Shown here: positions 1 through 11,581 of the stretch, one piece after another
Numbering within the stretch: position 1 is the stretch's first letter
Layout of the letters: every line of letters starts with the position of its first letter
NCBI GenBank assembly: GCA_964017045.1
Contig: OZ024807.1
Coordinates: 5,580,481-5,644,480, forward strand
DNA length: 64,000 nucleotides
Reading direction: 5' to 3'
Source of the DNA: Omphiscola glabra
Lineage: Eukaryota; Mollusca; Gastropoda; Lymnaeidae
Made by a program: the position numbers and the translations under genes
The notes under the pieces: generated by a model
Database searches by the model: none
Seen by the model: the letters and a program-made list of their open reading frames with translations, nothing else
What the model was told of the DNA's origin: nothing

Positions 1-711
1 CAATAGAAATGAACACAGACGTACCGACAACTACATTGTCGCACTGTTCGCGACTCAACGTCTTCTTATTCTCTCTTAAAGTTTCTATCTCTCTTTCCTT
101 CCATTTCACTTATCTCTCTATCATTCCATTCCTCTCCCTCATTACTGATTACGAACCCTCACTCCCCTCCTCCACCTCCCTCCTCCTCACACCATACAAA
201 CTGTCACCTCTCCTTCGCAATCTCGACTGTTTTCAAGACATACCAGTTCGAGTGCCATCCACGCTGTCCTCACCAAGTTGCCCCCCACACCCCACCCACA
301 CTCCTCTTCAAAATCTCCCTCACCAAACTCCAGCCCGCCCACCCCCCCCCACGACTCGCTACGTGTGAAGATTTGGTTACCAGTTACCAGTGGCTACCGA
401 TCGAATCTTGCTACCCACGAGGGTCGGACTCAAGACTTTACTCGTTAATTTCATTTCGCCCGAGTCTTGGGGTGAAAAATCAGCGAGGTCTCAAGAGCCA
501 GGGCCGAAGGCGCGAGGGTAACCAGATAGGAAAGCAAAGGAAGAACGATATATTTATAGATCAGAATACACACATACAACTGTCATTTCTTTCTGCCGAA
601 CCGTTCGGGGCGCCTGGCCACAGTTCGTGCATGGCGCTCGGCTCGCTGCTACTTACAGGATCTCAGGTCACAGCAGCACAGTCGCCCTTGGAAACGATGA
701 TGTTTAAAACT
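1..711. other. No gene seen; non-repetitive start of window
   Basis: Unique-looking sequence, C/T-rich from about 120 to 355. Short open frames are present on the + strand, but their products are low-complexity (serine, proline and leucine rich) with no domain I recognise. I see no convincing splice, promoter or RNA-gene signal. Confidence 0.6.
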
Positions 712-1324
712 AGTAAGGTTGGCAGAAGTGATGTTATGATACCTCTGTACTTAGTAGGGTTGGCGGAAGTGATGTTATGATAACTCTGTACTTAGTAGGG
801 TTGGCGGAAGTGTTGCCATGATAACTCTGTACTTAGTAGCGTTGGCGGAAGTGTTGCCATGATAACTCTGTACTTAGTAGGGTTGGCGGAAGTGTTGCCA
901 TGATAACTCTGTACTCAGTAGCGTTGGCGGAAGTGTTGCCATGTTAACTCCGTACTTAGTAGGGTTGGCTGAAGTCTTGTTATGATAACTCTGTACTCAG
1001 TAGAGTTTGTGGAAGTGTTGCCATGATAACTCTGTACTCAGTAGAGTTGGCGGAAGTGTTGCCATGATAACTCTGTACTCAGTAGAGTTGACGGAAGTGT
1101 TGCCATGATAACTCTGTACTCAGTAGAGTTGGCGAAAGTATTGCCATGATAACTCTGTACTCAGTAGAGTTGGCGAAAGTGTTGCCATGATAACTCTGTA
1201 CTCAGTAGAGTTGGCGGAAGTGTTGCCATGATAACTCTGTACTCAGTAGAGTTGGCGGAAGTGTTGCCATGATAACTCTGTACTCAGTAGAGTTGGTGGA
1301 AGTGTTGCCATGATAACTCTGTAA
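712..1324. repeat. Minisatellite, 41-bp unit, about 15 copies
   Basis: Tandem array. The words 'gataactctgtactcagtag' and 'ttggcggaagtgttgccat' recur every 41 bp. The first copies carry 'gatgttat' where later ones have 'gttgccat', so the left edge is the most diverged. Confidence 0.96.
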
Positions 1325-1493
1325 TAAGAAATGCCTTTTCATTGAGGAGCGGGCGCCACGAAAAGATAAGACCTACGCTGGCAAATAATAAGTCATAATA
1401 CAACCGATAATAATGAAACGATTTTATAATTGTCGGTGAATTTGTTTTCTTTCTACACATGACTCTGAAAAGGGAAACAAGTTCACAAATCAG

Positions 1494-1750
1494 AATCGAA
1501 TAATGACATAAGATCTGGAATAATGACATAAGACCTGGAATGATGACATAAGATCTCGAATAATGACATTAGACCTGGAATAATGGCATAAGACCTGGAA
1601 TGGTGACATAAGATCTGGATTAATGACATAAGATCTCGAATAATGACATTAGACCTTGAATAATGACATAAGACCTGGAATAATGACATAAGACCTGGAA
1701 TAATGAAATAAGACCTCGAATAATGAAATAAGACCTGGAATGATGACATC
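1494..1750. repeat. Minisatellite, 20-bp unit, about 13 copies
   Basis: Unit close to 'aatgacataagacctggaat', with acc/atc and gg/cg variants. Short serine- and isoleucine-rich frames on the - strand are by-products of the repeat, not genes. Confidence 0.95.
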
Positions 1751-1920
1751 GATGGCGTCGAAAAATCCCATTTGACCTCGACTCCAACATGAAGCGTTCA
1801 TTTTCTACTCCGGTTACAAGCAAACCTACGAAGCGTTAACAACAAACATTAACGGAAAAGGGGGATATCTCTCCTGAATGGGGTGCTACCTACAGCTTGA
1901 GGATCTCTTCAGTCCCTTAT

Positions 1921-3706
1921 ATTAGACCTGGGGCTAATGGTGTAGTGGGGCTAATGGTGTAATGGGACTTATGGTGTAATGGGGTTCATGGTGTAATGGG
2001 ATTAATGGTGTAAAATGGGGCTCATGGTGTAATGGGACTAATGGTGTAATGGGACTTATGGTGTAATGGGGCTAATGGTGTAATGGGGCTAATGGTGTAA
2101 TGGGGCTAATGGTGTAATAGGGCTAATGGTGTAGTGGGGCTAATGGTGTAATGGGGCTAATGGTGTAATGGGAATTATGGTGTAATGGGGCTTATAGTGT
2201 AATTGGACTTATGGTGTAATGGGGCTAATGGTGTAATGGGGCTATGGTGTAATGGGGCTAATGGTGTAATGGGGCTAATGGTGTAATGGGGCTTTTGGTG
2301 CAATAGGGCTAATGGTGCAATGGGGCTAATGGTGTAATGGGACTTATGGTGTAATGGGACTTATGATGTAATGGGACTAATGGTGAAATGGGACTTATGG
2401 TGTAATGGGGCTTATGGTGTAATGGGACTAATGGTGTAATGGGGCTTTTGGTGCAATAGGGCTAATGGTGCAATGGGGCTAATGGTGTAATGGGGCTAAT
2501 GGTGTAATGGGGCTTATGGTGTAATGGGACTTATGGTGTAATGGGGCTTTTGGTGCAATGGGGCTAATGGTGTAATGGGGCTAATGGTGTAATGGGACTA
2601 ATGGTGTAATGGGGCTAATGGTGTAATTGGACTTATGGTGTAATGGGACTTATGGTGTAATGGGACTTATGGTGTAATGGGGCTTATGGTGTAATGGGGC
2701 TAATGGTGTAATGGGACTTATGGTGTAATGGGACTTATGGTGTAATGGGGCTTATGGTGTAATGGGACTTATGGTGTAATGGCACTTATGGTGTAATGGG
2801 ACTTATGGTGTAATGGGACTTATGGTGTAATGGGACTAATGGTGTAATGGGGCTTATGGTGTAATGGGACTTATGGTGTAATGGGGCTTATGGTGTAATG
2901 GGACTTATGGTGTAATGGGACTTATGGTGTAATGGGACTTATGGTGTAATGGGGCTTATGGTGTAATGGGACTTATGGTGTAATGGGACTTATGGTGTAA
3001 TGGGACTTATGGTGTAATGGGGCTTATGGTGTAATGGAGCTTATGGTGTAATGGGACTTATGGTGTAATGGGACTTATGGTGTAATGGGACTTATGGTGT
3101 AATGGGGCTTATGGTGTAATGGGGCTTGTGGTGTAATGGGGCTTATGGTGTAATGGAACTTATGGTGTAATGGGGCTTATAGTGTAATGGGGTTAATGGT
3201 GTAATGAGGCTAATGGTGTAATGGGGCTATGGTGTAATGGGGCTATGGTGTAATGGGGCTAATGGTGTAATGGGGCTAATGGTGTAATGGGGCTTATGGT
3301 GTAATGGGGCTTATGGTGTAATGGGGCTTATGGTTAATGGGGCTTATGGTGTAATGGGGCTTATGGTGTAATGGGACTTATGGTGTAATGGGGCTTATGG
3401 TGTAATGGGGCTTATGGTGTAATGGGACTTATGGTGTAATGGGGCTTATGGTGTAATGGGGCTTATGGTGTAATGGGACTAATGGTGTAATGGGACTTAT
3501 GGTGTAATGGGACTTATGGTGTAATGGGACTTATGGTGTAATGGGACTTATGGTGTAATGGGGCTTATGGTGTAATGGGACTTATGGTGTAATAGGACTT
3601 ATGGTGTAATGGGGCTTATGGTGTAATGGGACTTATGGTGTAATGGGGCTTATGGTGTAATGGGACTTATGGTGTAATGGGACTTATGGTGTAATGGGGC
3701 TTACTC
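1921..3706. repeat. Large minisatellite, 17-bp unit, about 105 copies
   Basis: Unit 'ggggctaatggtgtaat', with interspersed variants gggactt, ggggctt and ggggctaa. The left part (to about 2340) is richer in 'gctaat' and the right part in 'gacttat', so variant blocks have spread locally. It is the longest array in the window, about 1.79 kb. A 17-bp period gives no lasting reading frame. Confidence 0.97.
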
Positions 3707-3830
3707 AACAGACAATAGTTAGAGACGTGTTTCTGTTTCCTTTACGATTGTAATATATTCATATACATATATACATACATACATATAAATAAATATATAT
3801 AACCGATATATATATATATATATTATATAC
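3707..3830. repeat. AT-rich microsatellite stretch
   Basis: TA and ATAC dinucleotide and tetranucleotide tracts, for example 'tatatatatatatat' near 3808-3822. Confidence 0.85.
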
Positions 3831-4074
3831 ACTTTGTCCGAAAAAAAAACGAACCCTTTTTATAATAAATGGTGAAAACAAATTATAAATATTTATTCTC
3901 TTTAAATTTAGAAAACAATGTATTTTATTTCTCAAAAATTTTTACATCCCCCCCCCCCCCCCCAATTAAAGTCTAATTTGTGTCCGAAGTGTCCACCATT
4001 AGACAGGCTTGAAGACGCGCTCTCCATTGGCCAATCATTGTCAAAAGGATTCACCTTTTTTTCCGGACACATTT
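3831..4074 (-). mobile_element. Internally deleted TIR transposon with transposase C-terminal remnant
   Basis: The ends are imperfect inverted repeats. The left begins 'actttgtccgaaaa' and the right ends 'ttttccggacacattt'; each is followed inward by a matching 'gaaccc'/'gaatcc' block and T-run. Read on the - strand, 3963-4045 resembles a transposase C-terminus of the R-x-R-L-Q-A-C-L ... G-G-H-F-x-H type that I recall from Tc1/mariner-like families, but the two halves sit in different frames. A poly(C) run (about 3949-3963) lies within it. Family assignment is from memory and tentative; the TIR pairing is visible directly. Non-autonomous and decayed. Confidence 0.55.
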
Positions 4075-4700
4075 ATAAACACAGAGTATAGGATAGAATA
4101 TTTTTTATATGTATATCATTTATTTCCCGATTAACCTTCCCCCCCCCCCCAAAACGCGCGCCTCTCCCCACCCCACGCCCCTCTCCCCTCCCGCCAAAGT
4201 CCTTCTGATTGATTCTTTAGTCTGTTGTTGAAGGAATTTAAAACCTCCACCCTCCGCGATTAATCCACGAGTGAGTGAAAAATCAACGAGGAATGGCGAG
4301 AGCTGTACGGGAAATGGAGTGCGGACAATGGCGCCAAGAGATTGAGGCAACGGAGCCTCGTAGGGACGAGCAGGACGCCGATAACATCTAGGACGGATCG
4401 TCTCCGAGGCCTTGATGAGTTGGTCCAACACATTTCCTCGTTAATTTTATTACGATACAGTCCAGAGGAAGTGAGATGGCCAGCTATGGGAAAGGATGCT
4501 AGATAGGACAGGGAAGCCCACAAAATGGGGTGGGGGAGATAATAATATGGGTCTGGGGGTCTACGGGTGAGGCGTTGGTAGCCATGATTGGTCGGGAGAT
4601 TAGAAGCAAGACTAATGTACGAGCTTAAAGAGTCGCGGGAACGTGATCAAATATTTGCGAGATAGACATCAATACCGCCGGGATTCTTCGATTGGACCAT
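4075..4700. other. No gene seen
   Basis: Mixed sequence with a poly(C) run near 4140-4150 and G-rich stretches near 4526-4565. Frames of about 100 codons on the - strand show no recognisable domain. Confidence 0.55.
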
Positions 4701-4906
4701 GATGATGGAGGTCAGCGCGGCGCGGTCACGGGAGCTTGGACTGAGATGATGGAGGTCAACGTGGAGCGTTCATGGGAGCTTGGACTGAGATGATGGAGGT
4801 CAGCGTGGAGCGGACACGGGAGCTTGGACAGAGATGATGGAGGTCAGCGCGGAGCGGTCACGGGAGCTTGGACTGAGATGATGGAGGTCAGCGTGGAGCG
4901 GTAACT
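4701..4906. repeat. Minisatellite, 44-bp unit, about 4.7 copies
   Basis: The word 'gatgatggaggtcagcg' recurs every 44 bp (4701, 4745 and on), followed by 'acgggagcttgga'. GC-richer than its flanks. Confidence 0.94.
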
Positions 4907-4968
4907 GGGACCAGGTTTTCCCTCATTTATGGATTCTAGTATTTAATATATATAAGTGAATAGACAAA

Positions 4969-5486
4969 TGGGATGAAAACGTTGCCACAAAGCTAATCTT
5001 GGGGATGAACACGGTGCCACAAAGCTAATCTTGGGGATGAACACGTTGCCACAAAGCTAATCTTGGGGATGAACACATTGCCACAAAGCTAATCTTGGGG
5101 ATGAACACGTTGCCACAAAGCTAATCTTGGGGATGAACACGTTGCCACAAAGCTAATCTTGGGATGAACACGTTGCCACAAAGCTAATCTTGGGAATGAA
5201 CACGTTGCCACAAAGCTAATCTTGGGCATGAACACGTTGCCACAAAGCTAATCTTTGGGATGAACACGTTGCCACAAAGCTAATCTTGGGCATGAACACG
5301 TTGCCACAAAGCTAATCTTGGGCATGAACACGTTGCCACAAAGCTAATCTTGGGCATGAACACGTTGCCACAAAGCTAATCTTGGGCATGAACACGTTGC
5401 CATAAAGCTAATCTTGGTGATGAACACGTTGCCACAAAGCTAATCTTGGTGATGAACACGTTGCCACAAAGCTAATCTTGGGGATG
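4969..5486. repeat. Minisatellite, 31/32-bp unit, about 16 copies
   Basis: Units contain 'gatgaacacgttgccacaaa' followed by 'gctaatcttgg'. Copies differ by single-base changes (ggggat, gggcat, ggtgat) and by 1-bp length changes. Confidence 0.96.
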
Positions 5487-5630
5487 GAGAAAAAACGGCG
5501 TTCGGAAAAAAAAAAAGGATGTGTAGGAGGATTGGAAGGAGAATGGGCACTTAACGGGAAGGATGAGACGAAACAGAAAGTAGGACAATACCATCATGCA
5601 CCACAGATATCCTAAAGCAGTGAGTAATGG

Positions 5631-5950
5631 CACCACAGGCTACAGGGATCCAGACACAGGCTACAGGGATCCAGACACAGGCTACAGAGATCCAGACACA
5701 GGCTACCGGGATCCAGACACAGGTTACAGGGATCCAGACACAGGCTACAGGGATCCAGACACAGGCTACGGGGATCCAGACACAAGCTACAGGGATCCAG
5801 ACACAGGTTACAGGGATCCAGACACAGGCTACAGGGATCCAGATACAGGCTACAGGGATCCAGACACAGGCTACGGGGATCCAGACACAAGCTACAGGGA
5901 TCCAAACACAAGCTACAGGGATCCAGACACAGGCTACAGGGATCCATATA
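5631..5950. repeat. Minisatellite, 21-bp unit with a BamHI site in each copy
   Basis: About 15 copies built on 'ctacagggatccagacacag'. The period is a multiple of three and the unit lacks stops, so frames stay open on both strands, reading repeats such as Y-R-D-P-D-T-G on + and C-S-L-C-L-D-P on -. That is a consequence of the period, so I do not call a gene. No start context, splice site or flanking coding sequence supports one. Confidence 0.93.
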
Positions 5951-6733
5951 CAATTATTGTGTTTGTACTCTGAGAATCAGAAGAGTTTACGTTTCGAGTC
6001 TTGACTTAAGAGCTGTTCAATCTTTGTCTAGTACTAAAACACGGAAAACAATTACCAAGATTTCCAGCCAAATTTCTAGCCGAGGTCGTCAGTCCCAGTC
6101 GGTCGAGTCAGGGAGGTTGTTTTGTATTTTTTTTACTATGTGCTTGATCGAATTTAGCTATACCAAACGACCGCTGGGTCTTAGTTAGTAATTTCATTAG
6201 ATTTCATCTTATCGGGGAATAGCAGACGTGACTTTGAGAGCCGTATTCATAATGGGGAGAGGCAGCTAGATGTAGCGAAGACGTATGTGTGGCGACAAAA
6301 TGAGTCAGAATAAAGGGCGGTTGTGGTTGGTATTGGGATCAGGATGGGAAAGGGGTCGGCAACCATTTTTTTTTTGTTTTTTGGAGTAAGGAACAATTTT
6401 TATAAATTAAAATCCGAAAAGTATTTTGAGCGCTGCGTGTCATTACATACGAGTAAAAAAGAAAACAAGATTGGTATCTATTCCTTTGAAGAGCCGCAAG
6501 TTGCTCTGGAGACGGGGATTGATACGCCCCTGCTTACATTGGGGGGGGGGGGTGTTTAAGCCTGGCGAGCTAAGGGATTGGTCTTTACCTAAATAAGGAG
6601 ATTTGACATCGATTACAGAATCGTATTTCCATCGCCACCTTTTAACATCATCTGTTTTAAAACGTATTCGATTATTTTAAACTCTCATAACATGACATAA
6701 TATGTTTAATATGTATTCGATTATATCTACGTC
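5951..6733. other. No gene seen; possible hAT trace near 6350-6510
   Basis: Unique-looking sequence. At about 6351 'aaggggtcggcaacc', and near 6489 'gagccgcaagttgctct', resemble the facing ends of hAT-type mini-elements, but internal support is too weak to call an element. A poly(G) run lies at about 6541-6552. Confidence 0.45.
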
Positions 6734-6945
6734 TACGGAGCGCGCTCTTTGGAAGCTAAGGCGCCGAAATTATGGAACAGTTTGCCTCAATCTCTGAGGG
6801 ACATTAAAAATGATTTTTAAAAATCACTTAAGAGATATTTAAGGTCATTTTTCTTTATATAGAATGTATACAAATCCTAGCGCTTTGAGCATGCTATAAA
6901 ATCATGGAGACAAGCGCCATACAAGAACTCAATCATCATCAATAA
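6734..6945 (+). pseudogene. LINE 3' end: reverse-transcriptase ORF tail and 3' UTR, broken
   Basis: One frame from 6734 reads A-P-K-L-W-N-S-L-P-Q-S-L-R-D, matching the conserved W-N-x-L-P tail near the end of the reverse-transcriptase ORF in many CR1/L2-type non-LTR retrotransposons, as I know the family. An in-frame TAA interrupts it at 6818-6820; beyond that the frame continues as K-S-L-K-R-Y-L to a TAG at 6860-6862. The following 3' UTR carries 'agcgctttgagcatgctata' and 'acaagcgccatacaagaa', also typical of these LINEs, and ends in short ATC repeats near 6930. Only the last ~210 bp is present, so this is a 5'-truncated dead copy. Confidence 0.72.
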
Positions 6946-8030
6946 ATAGTCGTACCTGACGTGTTTATTATTAACTGTCTACTTTTCCGCCCCTCTTATT
7001 TGCGCCCGTTTTAACTGTAAGTCTTTGGCCTCGTTCCGACGTCGCGGTGTTTCGAGTCCATTTCTCTCAGACGCCAGATCCCATCTCACCGCTCCTGTCC
7101 GTACGGCCGGGGATAAATTGTAATGATCGAACTTGTGTTCTGAGGTAACCACACAAGAGGTTTCTCTTTCAGTTCAACGACTTCTGACATTAAAACGAGA
7201 GCGTCTCAACGGCCTCCAAGCCAAATTATAACTCGACAACAGCTAAATTAAGGCCTTTACGACGGACTGCCAAGTTGTAATTTTGTTTAAAGCAATTCTT
7301 TTGAACGCAGCTCCAAACGTTAAATGCGAAAGGAAAGGATTTTAACTTCATTAAATTTATTCCACATACATTTAAATAAAAAAAAATATTCTTTCTAAAA
7401 ATAGTATTGTTTTTTTTTGTCTTCCTCTCACACACCCCCCCCCCCCCACTACTACTAAAAGTGTCCTTTTGTAAAAAAAATTGTTTTATATAGACCAGCG
7501 GATAATACTAAAAATACTAATACAATTAAGTGGCAGCAACATTATAATGCATAAGTTGTCATAATGCGGGGATGTTTTAATTAAGAACGTTTGAAAAGTC
7601 ACAATAAATAAATACAAAACACTTTTAAGTTGATCTGTTGCCTAGGACACCCGTTCCTTGTATTCTCCACTGATGAAACCATGTCCACGCCACACACAAT
7701 GACACCCCGCCCCCCTGTTTAAACTGTTGACGTGACTCACACATTATCTAGAACGTGCTCACGTACTCTCGGCGCAGAAACGCCGAATTAAGTTTTCACA
7801 AACATTGACCCCTTAAATTGATGCCTCTCCCGTGTAGTGATTTCCCTTTCGGCGCCCCATCGACTCCGGAATCCCTTCTCTCTTTTTCTGTTTGACTAAT
7901 TCGCGCGAGCAGTTAGTTGGAGAACACGATCTGCCAGCGACAGAGCAGATGGGCAAAGTCCCACCAATACTGATGATGTATATTTGGAAGGGTGGGGGGG
8001 GGGAGTTTTTCTTCATCAAGGCTGCGGGGC
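6946..8030. other. No gene seen
   Basis: Unique-looking sequence with a poly(C) run at about 7435-7447 and several A/T runs. The short open frames show no recognisable domain. Confidence 0.55.
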
Positions 8031-8032
8031 CA

Positions 8033-8388
8033 TCAGTAACGTGATAATGGTGACCACGGGTGGCTTCACCCCCGGTGACATGGTCTTGGTGGTTAAGGGT
8101 GAATCCATCAGTAACGTGATGTTGGTGACCAAGGGTGACTTCAGCGGTGACATGGTCTTGGTGGTTAAGGGTGAATCCATCAGTAACGTGATGTTGGTGA
8201 CCACGGGTGGCTTCACCCCCGGTGACATGGTCTTGGTGGTTAAGGGTGAATCCGCCAGTAACGTGATGTTGGTGACCAAGGGTGACTTCACCGGTGACAT
8301 GGTCTTGGTGGTTATGGGTGAATCCACCAGTGACGTGATGATGGTAGCCACGGGTGGCTCCACCGGTGACGTGGTAATAGTACCATAA
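8033..8388 (+). repeat. Minisatellite, 72/75-bp unit, open in frame
   Basis: The word 'ggtgacatggtcttggtgg' starts at 8074, 8146, 8221 and 8293, and a degenerate copy at 8365, giving spacings of 72, 75, 72 and 72 bp. Each unit is itself an imperfect double of a ~36-bp half. Every length change is a multiple of three, so an ATG-led frame (7984-8388, 134 codons) stays open, with repeats rich in G-D-M-V-L-V-V and N-V-M-L-V-T. The opposite strand is open too, which points to composition and period rather than selection. A real repetitive protein cannot be excluded but has no other support. Confidence 0.8.
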
Positions 8389-8431
8389 TCATAAAATATA
8401 TAAAAACACTACCCACATATTTATAAACAAT

Positions 8432-8797
8432 CACCACCCCCACCTATTTACAAACCCAAAAGATCAGCACCCCCACCTATTTACAAACCCAAAAGATCAC
8501 CACCCCCACCTATTTACAAACCCAAAAGATCAGCATCCCCACCTATTTACAAACCCAAAAGATCACCACCCCCACCTATTTACAAACCCAAAAGATCACC
8601 ACCCCCACCTATTTACAAACCCAAAAGATCAGCACCCCCACCTATTTACAAACCCAAAAGATCAGCACCCCCACCTATTTACAAACCCAAAAGATCAGCA
8701 CCCCCACCTATTTACAAACCCAAAAGATCACCACCCCCACCTATTTACAAACCCAAAAGATCACCAGCCCACCTAATTACAAACACAAAAGATCAGC
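8432..8797. repeat. Minisatellite, 33-bp unit, about 11 copies
   Basis: Units read 'cacccccacctatttacaaa' then 'cccaaaagatca'. The main variation is agcac/accac at the unit junction. Copies are contiguous, with no unique spacers. Confidence 0.96.
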
Positions 8798-8904
8798 ATT
8801 CCTTCCCTCTTTTAAAAACCTTAACCCGTCAGGGCCTCGAGATCAATTTGTTTTTTAATTGTTAAAAAAAAACAAATGTATACAGACTTAACAATAGCTT
8901 CTAA

Positions 8905-9062
8905 TATCTTGTGTGTGCAAGGATCTTGAATGATACACATAAAGCAATAGCTGCCACGACCTTGTGTTTGCAGCAAAAATGTTGAATGATACACATAAAG
9001 CAATAGCTGCCACTACCTGTGTTTGCAGCAAATATGTTGAATGATTCGCATAAAACAATATT
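8905..9062. repeat. Short tandem repeat of about 58-60 bp, 2.5 copies
   Basis: 'gatacacataaagcaatagc' and 'gtgtttgcagca' recur near 8930, 8988 and 9040 with increasing divergence. Confidence 0.85.
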
Positions 9063-9497
9063 CGGTTTGATAGCTAGCGTCCTGTTCCACATCATCTCAT
9101 CAAATCTATTCCACCAACCACTACCACCCCCCCCCCTTTTTTTTTTCCTACGGCTGTGATTGTTTGGTGCGATAATGTGATCGACCATTACACATCTCGT
9201 TCACCCGCCATTTAACCACAACAACGTCTCATTCAAACTCATTGTACAAAGTATTGACAGTGTCTCCAAGGGTTCGGGGGTCCTCAATCGGTGGTCTTCG
9301 GCCCATACAAGAGAGCTTTAGAATTACACCGGCGTAGGAATGGCGTAATGAAAGTGATACTAGTGTGTAATAATTCTATTTATAGTTTGCTTTTGCTCAA
9401 TTCAGATCTGTCAGTAATCTCAACCCCCACCTCCCCCCGAAACAACTGCCTCATCGGTTCCCAAACTCTTTTAACAGCACCCTCAAGGTGTATAGGT
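9063..9497. other. No gene seen
   Basis: Contains a poly(C)-poly(T) run (about 9126-9147) and otherwise unremarkable sequence. I see no gene signal. Confidence 0.55.
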
Positions 9498-9659
9498 CAG
9501 CGGTTCTCAACCTGTGTGTCGCGACCCTTGCAACAGGGGTCGCCAAAGACCATCGGAAAACATATATTTATGAGGTAGCAAGGAAAACATATGAATGATT
9601 GGGGGTCACCACAACATGAGGAACTGTATTAAAGGGTCGTGGCCGGTTGAGAACCACTG
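9498..9659 (+). mobile_element. SPIN-like hAT mini-element, copy A
   Basis: Begins 'cagcggttctcaacctgtg' and ends 'ggttgagaaccactg', the two facing termini I know for the SPIN ('Space Invaders') hAT family. Subterminal words also match that family from memory: 'aagaccatcggaaaacata' near the left and 'caccacaacatgaggaactg' near the right. It is 162 bp, too short to encode transposase. Flanks 'gtataggt' (9490-9497) and 'gtataagt' (9661-9668) match at 7 of 8 positions with one extra G between element and right flank, consistent with an 8-bp hAT target duplication. Confidence 0.8.
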
Positions 9660-10300
9660 GGTATAAGTCATGTTCAGACAACACAATCTTTCAAACTTTC
9701 AGTCAATAGCTGCATATATAGAATTTATATTTGATAAGAAAAGATTTTGGGAGCCACTGGCAAGATCAGATTGTTTACATTTTCAATACAGGTGTCTGGG
9801 TATAAGGAAACATACTCTCCAACCTGTGTTGGGGTAGGGGGAGAGGGAGGGCAGCCATTATTTAGCTGAAGATGCTGAAATTGAATTTGAGTACTTAAAC
9901 TGCATGATCAAAATGTATGTATATATATATATTGCCATTTTTTCCATATGTCTTAAAAGTGGTGCTGACAGTCCGGCAATTCTTCAAGGCGGGGTACAAT
10001 GTCTCGCCCCCCCCCCCCAATTCTTTAAAGGTAATGAACAAGGTGTTTTGATCAATGGTACACGATGTTTGGCCTGTTATACGATACGTGCTCGGACCTT
10101 ACCCCAGTGTGGATGTGGGGGGGGGGGGGGTTAATTCAAACCCATCCTCCCTTCTCTTCCCTATTCTGGTAGCCATGGGCAACAGCAAGTCGAGACTGAT
10201 TAGGTAGAAGTGAGGTTGTCGCGTACCACCGATGACTTTAACGTAATTGGACTAAAGGCCCCAGGGAGATCGTGAGGCAGACGATGGTAAAACCTTTGGT
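9660..10300. other. No gene seen
   Basis: Unique-looking sequence with poly(C) at about 10003-10018 and poly(G) at about 10117-10131. The short frames are not credible genes. Confidence 0.55.
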
Positions 10301-10450
10301 ACGAGGGTGAGGGAGGGGGGGGCTGGTTATAGGTGATGGGTATGGACAGGGGGGTGGGCTGGTTGTAGGTGATGGGTATGGACAGGGGGGTGAGCAGGAT
10401 GTTTTTTAGGTGATGGGAATTGACAAGGAAGGGGGGGGGGGTTGTGATTG
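10301..10450. repeat. G-rich imperfect tandem repeat, about 3 copies
   Basis: 'ggtgatgggtatggacaggg' occurs near 10332 and 10367, with a degenerate third copy ('gatgggaattgacaagg') near 10412; the spacing varies. Confidence 0.75.
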
Positions 10451-10527
10451 GTACGGAAAGGGGCGTGAAGGGGCTTAGCCAGAGCATTCCATTAACTACG
10501 GGATCGTCTTTCCTTGACATTTCGGTC

Positions 10528-11535
10528 TGATGACATGACTGATGACATGACTGATTACATGACTGATGACATGGCTGATGACATTACTGATGACATGACT
10601 GATGACATGACTGGTGACATGACTGGTGACATGACTGGTGACATGACTGGTGATGACTGGTGACCTGACTGATGACACGACTGATGACACGACTGGTGAC
10701 ATGACTGGTAACATGACTGGTGACATCACTGGCAGCATGACTGATGACATGAATTAAGACATGCCTGATGATGCGACTAATGACATGACCGGTAACATGA
10801 CTGATGACATGACTGATGACATCACTGATGACATGACTGATGACATGTCTGATGACGCGACTGATGAGATGACTGGTAACATGACTGGTGACATGACATG
10901 ACTGATGACATCACTGATGACATGACTGGTGACATGACTGGTAACATGACTGGTGACATCACTGGCGGAATGACTGATGACATGAATTAAGACATGTCTG
11001 ATAATGCGACTAATGACATGACCGGTAACATGACTGGTGACGTGATTGGTGACATGATTGGTGACATTTCTGGTGACATAACTGATGACATCACTGATGA
11101 CATGACTGGTGACATGACTGGTGACATCACTTGTGACATGACTGGTAACATGACTGGTGACATGACTGATGACGCGACTGATGAGATGACTGGTAACATG
11201 ACTGGTGACATGACTGATGACAGGAATGATGACATGTCTGATGACGCGACTGATGAGATGACTGGTAACATGACTGGTGACATCACTGGCGGCATGACTG
11301 ATGACATGAATTAAGACATGCCTGATGATGCGACTAATGACATGACCGGTGACATGACTGGTGACGTGATTGGTAACATGATTGGTGACATTTCTGGTGA
11401 CATGACTGATGACATCACTGATGACATGACTAGTGACATGACTGGTGACATCACTGGCGGCATGATTGATGACATGAATTAAGACACGCCTGATGATGCG
11501 ACTAATGACATGACTGGTAACATGACTGGTGTAGA
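10528..11535. repeat. 12-bp minisatellite with higher-order structure, about 1 kb
   Basis: Built from 'gactgatgacat' and 'gactggtgacat' 12-mers. A rarer block, 'gacatgaattaagacatg' followed by 'ctgatgatgcgacta' variants, recurs near 10749, 10981, 11307 and 11475, so multi-hundred-base blocks have been copied within the array. The 12-bp period keeps long frames open on both strands (valine, serine and histidine rich on -). I reject these as genes. Confidence 0.94.
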
Positions 11536-11581
11536 GTTCATTGAGCCAAAGATATCCAAACATGACGTAATGCGTGCAGAA

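Noticed and set aside
5596..6004. Overlapping frames on both strands over a 21-bp array
   Set aside because: Three long frames share the same DNA; explained by a stop-free 21-bp unit.
6351..6510. hAT-like ends around a T-rich segment
   Set aside because: The ends are only loosely matched and no duplication is visible; noted but not called.
8432..8797. Possible CRISPR array (33-bp repeats)
   Set aside because: Units are directly contiguous with no unique spacers, and nothing in the window looks prokaryotic.
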